A stretch of 64,000 bases of DNA from Xenorhabdus ishibashii (GCF_002632755.1 NZ_NJAK01000001.1:1612001-1676000), one strand, 5' to 3'; shown: positions 19,363-30,861, counted from the first letter of the stretch. A program made the numbers and translations. Notes: generated by a model not told the origin, from the sequence alone.

Positions 19363-20415
19363 ATGAAGATATTGGTGCTCGGCCCATCATGGGTAGGTGA
19401 CATGATGATGTCACAAAGCCTCTACCGGACTTTGAAAGATTTATACCCCAATGCAGAAATTGATGTAATGGCGCCAGCATGGTGCCGTCCATTGCTGGCA
19501 AAAATGCCAGAAGTGCATCAGGCATTGGCCATGCCGCTTGGTCATGGTGCCCTTGCCTTGGGTGAGCGCCGACGCCTTGGGCTGGCATTACGTGAAAATA
19601 GATACGATCGTGCTTATGTATTGCCTAACTCATTCAAATCTGCGCTGGTACCTTTCTTCGCCAATATCCCGCTACGTACAGGCTGGCGTGGTGAGATGCG
19701 TTACGGACTACTAAATGATATCCGAGTCCTAAATAAAAATGCTTTCCCACTTATGGTTCAACGCTACGTCGCTCTCGCCTATGAAGGGAAAAACATGCGT
19801 AGTGCAGATGATCTTCCACAACCTTTATTATGGCCGCGATTAAGTATCAATGACGAAGATATTGCAGAATCAACCTCGGCTTTCAATATCTCTGATCACC
19901 GCCCTATTATTGGTTTCTGCCCTGGTGCCGAATTTGGCCCAGCCAAACGCTGGCCACACTATCACTATGCTGCTCTTGCTGAACAGTTAATTACCCAAAA
20001 AGGCTATCAAATTTTGCTGTTTGGTTCTGACAAAGATCATCAGGCAGGTGAAGATATTCGCGCACTTTTAAGCGATGATGCCCGCGAAGATTGTCTTAAT
20101 TTGGCTGGAAAAACCTCACTTGAACAAGCGGTAAATGTCATCGCCGCATGTGATGCTATCGTCACAAACGACTCAGGTTTGATGCATGTAGCGGCGGCCT
20201 TAAACCGTCCTCTGGTGGCATTATATGGGCCAAGTAGCCCAGATTTTACCCCGCCATTATCGAGTAAAGCTGAAGTGATCCGTCTGATTACGGGCTATCA
20301 CAAAATCAGAAAAGGCGACAGCGATGGCGGTTATCACCAAAGCCTGATCGATATTCAACCTGAAAGGGTTTTATCTTCATTAGAAAAACTGCTACAGGCG
20401 GAGAGCCAAAATTAA
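19363..20415 (+). CDS. waaF: ADP-heptose:LPS heptosyltransferase II
   Basis: This GT9 enzyme adds the second L,D-heptose to the inner core. The 350 residues are family length. It starts MKILVLGPSWVGDMMMSQSLY with the conserved acceptor-domain loop, and has the donor-domain motifs FCPGAEFGPAKRWP and IVTNDSGLMHVAAALNRPLVALYGPSSPDFTPP. It lies 9 bp after hldD, and its last base is the first base of waaC, so the operon is tightly coupled. Confidence 0.97.
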   Translation: MKILVLGPSWVGDMMMSQSLYRTLKDLYPNAEIDVMAPAWCRPLLAKMPEVHQALAMPLGHGALALGERRRLGLALRENRYDRAYVLPNSFKSALVPFFANIPLRTGWRGEMRYGLLNDIRVLNKNAFPLMVQRYVALAYEGKNMRSADDLPQPLLWPRLSINDEDIAESTSAFNISDHRPIIGFCPGAEFGPAKRWPHYHYAALAEQLITQKGYQILLFGSDKDHQAGEDIRALLSDDAREDCLNLAGKTSLEQAVNVIAACDAIVTNDSGLMHVAAALNRPLVALYGPSSPDFTPPLSSKAEVIRLITGYHKIRKGDSDGGYHQSLIDIQPERVLSSLEKLLQAESQN

Positions 20416-21392
20416 TGCGTGTTTTACTGGTAAAAACATCTTCTATGGGGGATGTATTACATACTCTGCCAGCACTAACAGATGCAGAACAGCAGTTTCC
20501 TGACATTCAATTTGATTGGGTCGTGGAAGAAGGGTTTGCCCAAATTCCAACCTGGCACAATGCTGTCGGCAATGTGATCCCCGTAGCTATTCGCCGTTGG
20601 CGAAAAAATTGGTTCAGAAAAGATATTCGTGAAGAACGAGCGCTGTTCCGGCAACAACTGCAACAATATCAATATGACGCCATTATTGACGCGCAAGGTC
20701 TATTGAAAAGTGCTTTTTTGGTAACCCGATTAGCACATGGTCCAAAGCATGGTTACGATCGAAAAAGTATCCGTGAACCCATCGCCAGCTTCTTCTATGA
20801 TCATTGTCATGCTGTCAGCAAGCAACAGCATGCAGTTGAGCGCATTCGAGCGTTATTTGCTGATAGTTTGAGCTATAAAAAACCGTCAGAGCAAGGTGAT
20901 TACGCCATCGCCCGCCATTTTTTGCACCAACAAACCAGTAACCAAAATCACTATCTCGTTTTCCTCCATGCAACAACGCGTGATGAAAAACATTGGCCTG
21001 AAGATCATTGGCGACAGCTTATCGCAAATATCCAGACAACAGGTATACGCATCAAATTGCCCTGGGGTGCCGAGCATGAATATCAGCGGTCATTAAGGTT
21101 GTCAGAAGGGTTTTCCCATGTTGATGTTCTGCCAAAACTGACTCTGGCTGAAATTGCGCATGTTCTCGCAGGGGCACAAGCCGTAGTTTCCGTTGACACG
21201 GGATTAAGCCATCTTACAGCAGCACTTGATCGACCCAATATCACGCTATTTGGGCCGACTGATCCTGGCTTAATTGGTGGATATGGTAAAGAGCAACATC
21301 CCCTAAAATCGACGGATAATACAATGCAAGGTATTACTCCAGAAGAAGTTATGTTGCTCTTGTTGGGCAAGTTAAAAAATCACTTTGCCTAG
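20415..21392 (+). CDS. waaC: ADP-heptose:LPS heptosyltransferase I
   Basis: This GT9 enzyme adds the first heptose to Kdo2-lipid A. The 325 residues begin MRVLLVKTSSMGDVLHTLPAL, with the conserved SSMGD acceptor-site loop. The C-terminal domain carries VSVDTGLSHLTAALDRPNITLFGPTDPGLIGGYG (ADP-heptose site). Its 3' end overlaps the convergent mig-14-like gene by 21 bp, so the two transcripts are antisense there and no terminator separates them. Confidence 0.97.
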   Translation: MRVLLVKTSSMGDVLHTLPALTDAEQQFPDIQFDWVVEEGFAQIPTWHNAVGNVIPVAIRRWRKNWFRKDIREERALFRQQLQQYQYDAIIDAQGLLKSAFLVTRLAHGPKHGYDRKSIREPIASFFYDHCHAVSKQQHAVERIRALFADSLSYKKPSEQGDYAIARHFLHQQTSNQNHYLVFLHATTRDEKHWPEDHWRQLIANIQTTGIRIKLPWGAEHEYQRSLRLSEGFSHVDVLPKLTLAEIAHVLAGAQAVVSVDTGLSHLTAALDRPNITLFGPTDPGLIGGYGKEQHPLKSTDNTMQGITPEEVMLLLLGKLKNHFA

Positions 21393-22259
21393 TGGCAATG
21401 TTTCACACCAACGACTTTTGTATTCAAGAGTAGGATTACCCAATGAGTAGCGCATCGTTTTGTCTCTCTGCTGACATAATGCCTTTGCTTCTTGGGTATT
21501 CACCCACATCAAGATACTGCCAACACTAAGATGAGCATATTCAGGATCATAACCTCCATTAATGGCATCAAAAGAAACCCATTTTGGACTATCGGCCCAC
21601 AAGACAAGATCGTAAGCACAAGGTTTGCCGTTAATCAGCAACACATTGCCAAATATATGCTCACGAAGCTCAGTATATATCTCAAGGAGATGCTTTTTTT
21701 GCTCTTCAGAATGACTATAATCCCAACGCTTTTGGTATAGATCGATATAAATATCCACCAAGTCTTCTGCACTGAATTCACTTGAAGGACGAATTTCTCC
21801 TCCCGCACGCCTAAATTTGTTGATTTCGTTACTACGATTACGGCGAGTTTTATAAGAAAAACTGTCTTTGATTAGGCAAACTTTTCGTTTACTCAATAAG
21901 GAGTGAAAGCTGGTATTAATAAAATTATTTTTGTGGATTACAGATAATCTTTTTGATTTTACAGGTAAAAACAGTTTTGCATCCGCTGCAATAGGAAAAA
22001 TAATTTCATCATATGAAACTGGGTATCTGGATTGCATTTTTTCAATCAATTTATTGTTTTTAAAAGAAAAATAAGCTCCTTGAATTGCAGGATCTGTTTT
22101 CTTGATATAAAAGCAAAACTGCTCATCAAGATGTTTATCCAAAAATTTTATAATATTGGGATGTGCTAATGTACAACCACCAAAAAGAGCATGCGCTTCT
22201 TTATATTGTTCAAAACTGCATTCTTTCCATCCTGAAAAAAGAGATTTTAATTTTTCCAT
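21372..22259 (-). CDS. Mig-14 family protein (antimicrobial-peptide resistance type)
   Basis: This 295-residue protein resembles the Mig-14 family, a group with an acyltransferase-like (FemAB/GNAT) fold that in Salmonella aids resistance to antimicrobial peptides and survival in macrophages. Landmarks are WKECSFEQYKEAHALFGGC at the start, RRNRSNEINKFRRAGGEIRPS in the middle, and the C-terminal ISFD-like segment WVSFDAINGGYDPEYAHLSVGSILMW, with GNPTLEYKSRWC near the end. I recall these from the family without alignment. It is the last gene of a leftward LPS-core set, 464 bp after the deacetylase gene. Its 3' end overlaps waaC. A link to the LPS surface is plausible but inferred. Confidence 0.75.
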   Translation of the reverse strand: MEKLKSLFSGWKECSFEQYKEAHALFGGCTLAHPNIIKFLDKHLDEQFCFYIKKTDPAIQGAYFSFKNNKLIEKMQSRYPVSYDEIIFPIAADAKLFLPVKSKRLSVIHKNNFINTSFHSLLSKRKVCLIKDSFSYKTRRNRSNEINKFRRAGGEIRPSSEFSAEDLVDIYIDLYQKRWDYSHSEEQKKHLLEIYTELREHIFGNVLLINGKPCAYDLVLWADSPKWVSFDAINGGYDPEYAHLSVGSILMWVNTQEAKALCQQRDKTMRYSLGNPTLEYKSRWCETLPLGKVIF

Positions 22260-22723
22260 AATTCCTCATAAAATATGATATCACTAAAATTAAACCATAA
22301 AAAATAAACACATCACTCTATTTTAAATTGGGGTAAAAATAGAAAAAAATTACATTTAAAAGAAAGTATCATATTTAACCTTATCTTTAAACGGATTAAA
22401 TATAGTGAAAACTTTATCTTCATTAACTCTATTTTTAATAAAATTTTCTGTATTACCATTACTAATAGATAAATGAGTTTCTTCTTTTAACAAAAATTTC
22501 GCTTTATACGCAGTAAAAAGAGATAAATGTATCCACGAGAACAAAACCAATTATCATTATTTTTTTGCAACCATAATATATTTCAATAAATTAACATTTA
22601 TAAAAAAATTCATTACATTAATGGGGTAACTAAAAACAATATATCGTTCAATAAATAATCTCATGGTTTTTTCTTAAAAAAGTTCACAATTAAAAGTGAA
22701 CCCAAGAGATAAGGATTTAACAC
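22260..22723. other. AT-rich intergenic region, no convincing gene
   Basis: These 464 bp lie between the walW-like gene and the mig-14-like gene, both leftward. The sequence is very AT-rich. One 64-codon leftward frame (22356-22550) exists but has no recognisable motif or clear ribosome-binding site. It may hold the promoter of the mig-14-like gene or a decayed gene. Confidence 0.5.
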
Positions 22724-23683
22724 TCATTGTTTAAATTTCAATCTATAATACTCAGCTAACGTCATTCCCTGTACCAAAGGCTGCAAAAATGCAAATAACT
22801 CTTCCAGATCCTGATAAAGCTGCTCAATTTTTTCTTCATTATGAAAAGTCGGGCTACCACCAGGCATAAATTCAGAGGAATGCAACATAAACTCAACATA
22901 ATCACTACCAGATGCCAACATTTTCTGGACAACGGTTTTCATTTGCGCCAAATTTCCGCCTTTCGGTCGCAACCAATTAACCGATGGAGAACGCTGTTTT
23001 CCTCTTAATTGATCATATTTCTGCTTAATAAAGTTCATAACTATTGAGTGCTTATATTGAATGCTCATCGGTACTTGCAATAACGGAGAATCCCCTTCTT
23101 TGGAAATATCCTGCAAATCCATAAAATAAGCATGATCAGGAAAACGGCTATAATCTGTTCCACCATTTCCATTAGGATCGCCCTTGGTAAAGTTCCAATT
23201 AACTTTTGGTGTAACAGAACAATCTACTTGATACCCATATTCAACCAATAATTGCGCATAATACTCATTAAATGCCCAACGACCAGCCCGATGACTCAGC
23301 ATTTTTGTCTGGAGCTTCTCTTCCAAGAGGTTAGTCATGAAAGAAACTTTTGCTTTTATTTGCTCTTCAGGATACTCAATCAAATATGGCTTATAACGCA
23401 TGTCATCGTTAGTAAGGGGAACAATAGGTGGACTATTCCAGGCATGTAAATGCATACCAATTTCACCCTTATTTCTGGCGATCACATCCTTGGCAAATTC
23501 GATATAGCTATCATCCATTGCCATTTCATAGTTAGTTAACCAAACGGGTTTGAATCCAAAACGCTCACATAAGTTCTGAAATCGTGGTAAATATTGCGTA
23601 TTTTTGGTAGAGATTTGCTCGCTGTTTTGCCAAAGGTTATCACCTTCAGTATCAATTGTGATGATGAATGCAGATTTACTCAT
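22724..23683 (-). CDS. walW: Polysaccharide deacetylase family protein, WalW-like
   Basis: This 319-residue NodB-like protein begins KSAFIITIDTEGDNLW, with the catalytic Asp and the metal Asp of the first deacetylase motif. GEIGMHLHAWNSPP carries the metal His-x-His. MLSHRAGRWAFNEY is motif 3 with the Arg. VEFMLHSSEFMPGGSP is the late His motif. WalW-like deacetylases occur in the LPS-core loci of Proteus, Serratia and relatives; the symbol is from memory of those loci. It probably trims an N-acetyl group from a core hexosamine, as WabN does in Klebsiella. Its ATG overlaps the stop of the upstream GT9 gene by 4 bp. Confidence 0.75.
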   Translation of the reverse strand: MSKSAFIITIDTEGDNLWQNSEQISTKNTQYLPRFQNLCERFGFKPVWLTNYEMAMDDSYIEFAKDVIARNKGEIGMHLHAWNSPPIVPLTNDDMRYKPYLIEYPEEQIKAKVSFMTNLLEEKLQTKMLSHRAGRWAFNEYYAQLLVEYGYQVDCSVTPKVNWNFTKGDPNGNGGTDYSRFPDHAYFMDLQDISKEGDSPLLQVPMSIQYKHSIVMNFIKQKYDQLRGKQRSPSVNWLRPKGGNLAQMKTVVQKMLASGSDYVEFMLHSSEFMPGGSPTFHNEEKIEQLYQDLEELFAFLQPLVQGMTLAEYYRLKFKQ

Positions 23684-24798
23684 GATAAAGTTAGCCTAGT
23701 TAAGAAAAAATCTATCTTGTCCAAAATAACATGTAATGGTATTTCACTAATCTTACTATTAATTTCCTTTTGAGTTAACTGAATAGCATTTTTATTTCCC
23801 GGCCCCCACACATTATTGTTAACAAAATTTCCATGCTTGTCATTACCATATAATGCAACTATATTCTTTTCATATGCTGCAGCCACATGTACAATTGATG
23901 TATCTGGTGAAATAACTAAATCAGAATATTTTATAATCTCCACGGCAGAAAGAAAATCATCAAATGGATTAATTATATAACCATTTAAATGTGAGATAGT
24001 TTTTAATTTATCACTCTTTCCAATCAATATAATATTAGTTGATGGATATGATTCTCTAATATAGGATATGATTCCTATTAGTTGCTCTTCTGAAAGATCT
24101 CTTTTTTCTGTAGCGGAAAAAGGATTAATAACAATAGTTACTTTTCCAGATAACTTTATATAAAAATCATGAACTTTATCTTGAGTGATCTTCGGAACAT
24201 GTATATTATATTGCATATTAAAGTCATAAATCCCCATATTATTCATAAGAACTTTATATCGTTCAGTAATATGAGATTCATATTGAAAATATTTTATGCT
24301 CTTATTATATATATTAATTTTATCCTTATTGAATCCTAATACATTTTTAGCGTTGATGAGTCGTATAAACAATAAATAAATGACAGAAATTTGATCTCCC
24401 ATATCAATGACAAGATCATAATTTTCTTTTTTTAATGCCAAGCCGAGTTTTATTATATCTCTAGTTTTATCCGGATAAAAATAAACTTTATTTATGTATG
24501 TATTATACTCAATAACACAATAATTGGAGCAACCTGATAATACATGTAACTCAATCCCTCTCTCAGATAATGCTCTGAATATGGGGGTAGAAACTATCAT
24601 GTCACCAATTTTATTATCATCTCGTAAAAAAAGAACTTTTTTTACGCTATTAACATGAAATTGATTCATTTTCCATGTGTCAATAAAAATTTTAGCAAAA
24701 TTAAACTTTAATTTTTTAAAAAAATAATTTTTTTTTCTATTTATTGCCCGTAATTTTTGGAATTTTTTATAACTCATATAAAATATCTCAAAAAACAA
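23680..24798 (-). CDS. Glycosyltransferase family 9 (heptosyltransferase-like)
   Basis: This 372-residue protein has an extra basic N-terminus of about 50 residues before KVLFLRDDNKIGDMIVSTPIF, the heptosyltransferase acceptor loop (GDM). The donor domain shows VIDMGDQISVIYL, then INPFSATEKRDLS and VISPDTSIVHVAAAYEKNIVALYGN, the GT9 signature. It is more AT-rich than the flanking core genes, which suggests recent acquisition. It lies between a GT4 gene (12 bp) and the walW-like gene (4-bp overlap). It probably adds an outer-core heptose; the linkage is unknown. The true start could be further in, at the MNQFHVNSVKK methionine. Confidence 0.8.
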   Translation of the reverse strand: MFFEIFYMSYKKFQKLRAINRKKNYFFKKLKFNFAKIFIDTWKMNQFHVNSVKKVLFLRDDNKIGDMIVSTPIFRALSERGIELHVLSGCSNYCVIEYNTYINKVYFYPDKTRDIIKLGLALKKENYDLVIDMGDQISVIYLLFIRLINAKNVLGFNKDKINIYNKSIKYFQYESHITERYKVLMNNMGIYDFNMQYNIHVPKITQDKVHDFYIKLSGKVTIVINPFSATEKRDLSEEQLIGIISYIRESYPSTNIILIGKSDKLKTISHLNGYIINPFDDFLSAVEIIKYSDLVISPDTSIVHVAAAYEKNIVALYGNDKHGNFVNNNVWGPGNKNAIQLTQKEINSKISEIPLHVILDKIDFFLTRLTLS

Positions 24799-24810
24799 TT
24801 CTAGTAATAC

Positions 24811-25914
24811 TTATTGCTGTATCAGATTTAAGTAACTATTAAGCACAATTTCCAAATCGAATTTTTTATACATATCTTCTGTAATGATTGGTGGATTTTG
24901 ATAAACCAACCGCATTTTTTCTGCTAATGACTTAGAAGTCAGTTCAGATTTGTATTGTTCTAATTCACCCACCATAATTTCACTGATACCACCTGGACAA
25001 TTCGTGCTGACAATGGGCGTATGACAAATCAGCGCTTCAATCAAAACATTACCTAGCCCTTCACTATCAGAACTTAATACAACAGCTTTAGCTCCTCGTA
25101 TTACAGGTAATGGATTGACTAAAAAACCAATTAGAAAAACTTTAGATTGTAAACCTAGTTCCTCAATTTTTTGTTTAATTTCTTTAGTCATACCATCATC
25201 CCCCTGACCCGCGATCAACAACTTACAGGGAAGATCAGCTTTGGCAAAAGCATCTAATAAACGGTCATGACGTTTTACATTGTGGAAACGCCCTAAATGA
25301 AGAAAATAATTCTCATTGGAATAGGGATTTATTTCCAAAGAATAATTTTTAATTTCAGCCAAATTGAATGGATTATAAATAGTGACCATTTTTTTAGGGG
25401 TCAACGATAAGTTTTCTTTCAAATCCAGACCAACAGCATCAGAAACACAAATTAAGTTACGATTTTGATAAACACGTTGGATTTTTAATTTTTTAATCCA
25501 ATAAGATAATCCTGTTTTATTCTCTAGGTACGATTTTGAAAACACACCGTGAATACAAAACCATACATTTAGATCGGACAATATCTTAGATTTTGCAACA
25601 ATACGATCCGTTTTATGTAAATTAGATATCACTAATACAGGTGTACCTTTTTGAAGAAAGACTTCAGCCAGAACCTTATCCATAGATTTAGCTCTACGGA
25701 AAATTTCAGTCTGTCTTCTAAAAGGCCCTCTATATTCATCAGCATTAATGATTAATTCAACATGATCTGGGATCGGATATTCACATTTGTCAGAGAGAGA
25801 TAACAAGGTAATATCAAAACCTTTTTGTTGCAGGCCACGACACAAACGAATTGTAACATTCTCAGCTCCTCCTCCCGGTAATCCATCAATGATAAATAAA
25901 ACATGTCCTTTCAT
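24811..25914 (-). CDS. Glycosyltransferase family 4, LPS core (WabH-like)
   Basis: This 367-residue GT-B enzyme has an N-terminal loop GLPGGGAENVTIRLCRGLQ (glycine-rich acceptor site), the central linker NYFLHLGRFHNVKRHDRLLDAF, and the donor motif SSDSEGLGNVLIEALICHTPIVSTNCPGG with the GT4 E-x7-E. Its position directly after wabG, before a deacetylase, matches Klebsiella/Proteus core loci where WabH adds GlcNAc that is later deacetylated. The WabH assignment is therefore contextual. It overlaps wabG by 4 bp. Confidence 0.8.
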   Translation of the reverse strand: MKGHVLFIIDGLPGGGAENVTIRLCRGLQQKGFDITLLSLSDKCEYPIPDHVELIINADEYRGPFRRQTEIFRRAKSMDKVLAEVFLQKGTPVLVISNLHKTDRIVAKSKILSDLNVWFCIHGVFSKSYLENKTGLSYWIKKLKIQRVYQNRNLICVSDAVGLDLKENLSLTPKKMVTIYNPFNLAEIKNYSLEINPYSNENYFLHLGRFHNVKRHDRLLDAFAKADLPCKLLIAGQGDDGMTKEIKQKIEELGLQSKVFLIGFLVNPLPVIRGAKAVVLSSDSEGLGNVLIEALICHTPIVSTNCPGGISEIMVGELEQYKSELTSKSLAEKMRLVYQNPPIITEDMYKKFDLEIVLNSYLNLIQQ

Positions 25915-27041
25915 AGGGAAAGCACCTTGTTATACAGCTCCGTAAGTTGCTGAGACAAATAAGCAGGTGTGTAGTTCACTATTTTCGCTTTTGATAACAT
26001 AGAAATCTTACTGGTCAAATGGTCTGCTGGCACTAAAGAGATAGATTCAGCCAAAGCCGAAATATCGAGGGCATCACACACAAAGCCATTCTCACCTGAA
26101 ACAATAAATTCAGCGCCCCCGCAAGTGTCACTAGTTATGACAGGTAAGCCACATGCCATAGCTTCCAAAATAACATTTGGGAAAGGGTCATATAATGTAG
26201 GTAATAATAATCCATCTGCCATTTGATAAAATGGTAATGTCTTTTTCTGTACCCCCAGAAATCGAACTCGGTCATGACAACCAAGCGAGTTGGCAAATTG
26301 CTTATATTTACTTTCTTCTTTATCTTGACCAATCACAACCAGATAAGCATCCGTCATACTGATAGCTTCTATCCCAGCTTTCAATCCTTTTCTTTCAAAA
26401 CCAGAACCAACATACACAAAACATTTTGCTTGTGCAGGAATAGCATATTTTTGCCGTAACGCGAGTCGTTCAGCTTCCCCAACCGGAAAAAATTTTGACT
26501 GATCAATGGCATTATAGATAACAGAGATTTTCTCATTGGGCAGATCAAAATCTGCCATCACCTCACGCTTAACCATCTGAGAGTTGCAAATAACCTTTTT
26601 TAACTCAGGGGAGTGATACATTTTTTGTTCAGCTTCCATGACATAGCGATGATAACGACTGGCAAAAAGTAATTTGCTTTTCCAGGATGGCAAGATCCGT
26701 GATCTTTGCTGCAACCAACGTTGATGAACACCATCCCCTGCTCGGTATACATCACATCCAGCAATGCGTTCATGGCTTTGAACGATATCGAATTTCTCCT
26801 TTTGCCAAATGAGCCTGGCAGCCTCAGCAAATCTCTTCTCCCGACTAATCCGACCCCATTTCAAAGGATTTGCCAAATGTACATGCCAATTAGGATTACG
26901 GCTCCCTACCCAAGAACGGGTGATTACGTTCAATTCCAGACTGTCATTATCTAATGCCTCAAGTGCCCTGGAAATAAAACGTTCCGCACCTCCATCAGGC
27001 CGATATTTTTGCCGGACAATGGCAAGGCGCATAGGTTTCAT
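25911..27041 (-). CDS. wabG: LPS core glycosyltransferase WabG (uronic acid transferase type)
   Basis: This 376-residue GT4 protein is close to Klebsiella WabG as I remember it. It begins RLAIVRQKYRPDGGAERFIS, followed by VITRSWVGSRNPNWHVHL, FDIVQSHERIAGCDVYRAGDGVH and FVYVGSGFERKGLKAGIEA. The donor motif is PTLYDPFPNVILEAMACGLPV. WabG adds a galacturonic acid residue to the inner-core heptose II. It sits between waaQ and a GT4 gene, overlapping both by 4 bp, in one leftward transcript. A WaaG-type glucosyltransferase is the less likely alternative, given the N-terminus. Confidence 0.85.
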   Translation of the reverse strand: MKPMRLAIVRQKYRPDGGAERFISRALEALDNDSLELNVITRSWVGSRNPNWHVHLANPLKWGRISREKRFAEAARLIWQKEKFDIVQSHERIAGCDVYRAGDGVHQRWLQQRSRILPSWKSKLLFASRYHRYVMEAEQKMYHSPELKKVICNSQMVKREVMADFDLPNEKISVIYNAIDQSKFFPVGEAERLALRQKYAIPAQAKCFVYVGSGFERKGLKAGIEAISMTDAYLVVIGQDKEESKYKQFANSLGCHDRVRFLGVQKKTLPFYQMADGLLLPTLYDPFPNVILEAMACGLPVITSDTCGGAEFIVSGENGFVCDALDISALAESISLVPADHLTSKISMLSKAKIVNYTPAYLSQQLTELYNKVLSL

Positions 27042-28102
27042 GATAAATATCTCCGGGCAGCAGTAATGACGACATCAGTAGGGATAAGATCCAAATAACG
27101 AGCATCTGTTTTGGTATCAATATCATCAGGATCAGGTAATTTACCGTAATTCCCTGCCCAAATCACTTCTCCATTAACATGCCATGGACTCCAGAAAGCT
27201 AATTTAGAGGGCCCAAATAATGCAATACATGGTGTTTTCAGTGCAGCAGCCATATGCATGGGAACAGAATCAACCCCAATAAACAACTTGGCATGAGCAA
27301 TCAGTGCCCCAAGCTGAGGTAACGTAATCTGACCGGCTAAAGAGATAATATTTTCCTGATTACAAGTGGATAAAATTTTCTCCGCCATCTCCTTTTCCCG
27401 TGCTTCCGTTCCTGATGTCACAACAATTGAATGTCCATCTGCTTGCAAAGCATTAATGGTTTCACTCATTTTCTCATCATTCCAACACTTGAAAAACCAG
27501 CGTGATGCCGGATGGATAACGATATATTTGTGATGAATTCCACCAATCTGTAAAAGATTAGATACCTTATACCAATCGTCTTTACTATAACTCATTGTTA
27601 CATTGAAGTTGATACTGGAAAGATTAATTGGTTTCAGTGCTGATAAATTTTGCTCAACGACATGCAGAGATTCTTCATATTCAGTAGAAACCAAATCACT
27701 AAAACAAACCTTCCATAACCAATTTTGTCGTTTGGGAAAATCAAAGGCGATACGGGTTGGGGCACCGGAAATCTTAGCTACCAGAGCGCTGTACCACTGA
27801 TCAGCAAGGTTAATGATGAGATCATATTTTCTTTTCCTCAACTGATTCAGTAAACGCCAATGATAGATGATATAGGCTTTTGTACCTTCCTTTTTCCAAC
27901 GCCTATCAACGGAAAAAATATGGGATACTGGAGCGAAATTCATCAACATTGGCTTTGTTTCTTTGTACAATAAAACATCAATTTCAGCGGAAGGAAAATT
28001 TTCTTTCAACGTATTCACAACTGGTGTGATAAGTAATGTATCACCATGATGTCTTAGTTTTATGATAAGAATCTTTTTAAACTCAGGGAATATTTTACCC
28101 AT
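27038..28102 (-). CDS. waaQ: Lipopolysaccharide core heptosyltransferase III
   Basis: This GT9 enzyme adds the branching third heptose to inner-core heptose II. The 354 residues start with FKKILIIKLRHHGDTLLITPVVN, the WaaQ/RfaQ form of the acceptor loop. IFSVDRRWKKEGTKAY, VIHPASRWFFKCW and FIGVDSVPMHMAAALKTPCIALFGPSKLAFW are also typical. It is the first gene of the leftward waaQ-wabG set, divergent from waaA with 185 bp between. No RfaH ops element was recognised in that gap. Confidence 0.93.
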   Translation of the reverse strand: MGKIFPEFKKILIIKLRHHGDTLLITPVVNTLKENFPSAEIDVLLYKETKPMLMNFAPVSHIFSVDRRWKKEGTKAYIIYHWRLLNQLRKRKYDLIINLADQWYSALVAKISGAPTRIAFDFPKRQNWLWKVCFSDLVSTEYEESLHVVEQNLSALKPINLSSINFNVTMSYSKDDWYKVSNLLQIGGIHHKYIVIHPASRWFFKCWNDEKMSETINALQADGHSIVVTSGTEAREKEMAEKILSTCNQENIISLAGQITLPQLGALIAHAKLFIGVDSVPMHMAAALKTPCIALFGPSKLAFWSPWHVNGEVIWAGNYGKLPDPDDIDTKTDARYLDLIPTDVVITAARRYLS

Positions 28103-28287
28103 TGTGTTTCCAATATTCGCAATTGAGGCAGAAATCTTATTAATTATATTCTAAAGATAGTAACTCTCCTCCTCCATCTTTAGATATCAAGAATATTCAC
28201 CTGACGCACAACATATCTGCATTTTACACACTTTCTTCAAGCCAATGTGGTACTATAACCGCAGTCCATGTCAGTGAATTTGATAGA

Positions 28288-29561
28288 ATGTTGCTTCGCT
28301 TATATCAGGTACTTCTCTACCTTATCCAGCCAATTATCTGGTTACGTCTGCTGCTGCGCAGTCGCAAATCACCTGCGTACCGCAAACGCTGGGGAGAACG
28401 CTATGGCTTTTGCGCTAAAAAAGTCACTCCAGGTGGGATCTTACTGCATTCCGTTTCTGTTGGAGAGACATTAGCTGCTATTCCGCTCGTGAGGATCTTA
28501 CGACACCATTACCCTTTTTTGCCCATCACTATAACAACCATGACACCGACAGGTTCCGAAAGGGTTCTGTCTGCTCTGGGCAGTGATGTTAACCATGTAT
28601 ACCTTCCCTATGACCTGCCAGGCTCAATGGGACGTTTTCTTGATCACGTACATCCCAAGCTAGTGATCATTATGGAAACTGAACTGTGGCCAAATCTGAT
28701 TACTCAGTTACATCAACGGGAAATCCCGCTGGTTATCGCCAATGCGAGGCTATCAGCCCGTTCAGCAGCGGGATATCAGAAAATTGGCAGCTTTATTAAA
28801 ACCATTTTAAATAAAATCACATTGATTGCCGCACAAAATCAGGAAGATGGTGAACGCTTTATCGAATTGGGATTAAGACGTTCCCAACTCTCTGTAACGG
28901 GTAGCCTGAAGTTCGATATTTCTGTGACACCAGAACTCGCAGCAAAAGCCGTTACATTGCGCCGCCAATGGGCTCCCCATCGCCCTGTATGGATAGCAAC
29001 CAGCACCCACGATGGGGAAGAGACAATTATCCTCGACGCACATTGCAAGCTGATTAAACAATTTCCTGATCTGCTGTTAATTTTGGTGCCCCGCCATCCT
29101 GAACGTTTTGCTAAAGCCGCTGAATTGACCCGAAAAGCCGGATTAAACGCGATCTTACGCAGTGCTGGCACTATTCCTGACACCAATGTGCAAGTGGTTA
29201 TTGGCGATACGATGGGCGAATTAATGCTCCTATATGGTATTGCTGATCTGGCTTTTGTCGGAGGGAGCCTGATAGAACGTGGAGGACATAACCCGCTGGA
29301 AGCAGCAGCCCATGCCATTCCAGTTATCATGGGTCCACATACATTCAACTTTAAAGATATTTGTGCCAAGCTGCATAAAGCGGATGGCTTGATTACTGTT
29401 ACGGATAGCCAATCATTAAGTTCAGCTATCAGTAGCCTGCTGACAGATGAAGATTACCGACGCTATTACGGTCACCACGCCGCAGAAGTCCTGCATGAAA
29501 ACCAAGGTTCTCTTCAACGCTTGCTAAAATTACTGGAACCTTACCTCCCTCCAAGGAGCCA

Positions 29562-29565
<4 letters not shown>
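28288..29565 (+). CDS. waaA: 3-deoxy-D-manno-octulosonic acid transferase
   Basis: This GT30 enzyme adds Kdo residues to lipid IVA at the inner membrane and is essential in most Gram-negatives. The 425 residues have an N-terminal membrane anchor ([21 protein letters not shown], residues 3-23). [17 protein letters not shown] holds the catalytic Glu, and [21 protein letters not shown] and [29 protein letters not shown] follow. The stop overlaps the waaE start by 4 bp, giving the usual waaA-waaE-coaD order of Klebsiella, Serratia and Proteus. Confidence 0.98.
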
Positions 29566-30822
<1,257 letters not shown>

Positions 30823-30861
30823 TATGTTATGCGGGGCAGCTCTCCTCTGCCTCTAATACGT

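Noticed and set aside
22356..22550. A 64-codon leftward frame between the walW-like and mig-14-like genes
   Set aside because: No recognisable motif and no clear ribosome-binding site; open frames of this size are common by chance in such AT-rich DNA.
30833..30853. Hairpin between coaD and mutM as a terminator
   Set aside because: The GGCAG/CTGCC stem is only 5 bp and has no T tract on either strand; too weak to list.
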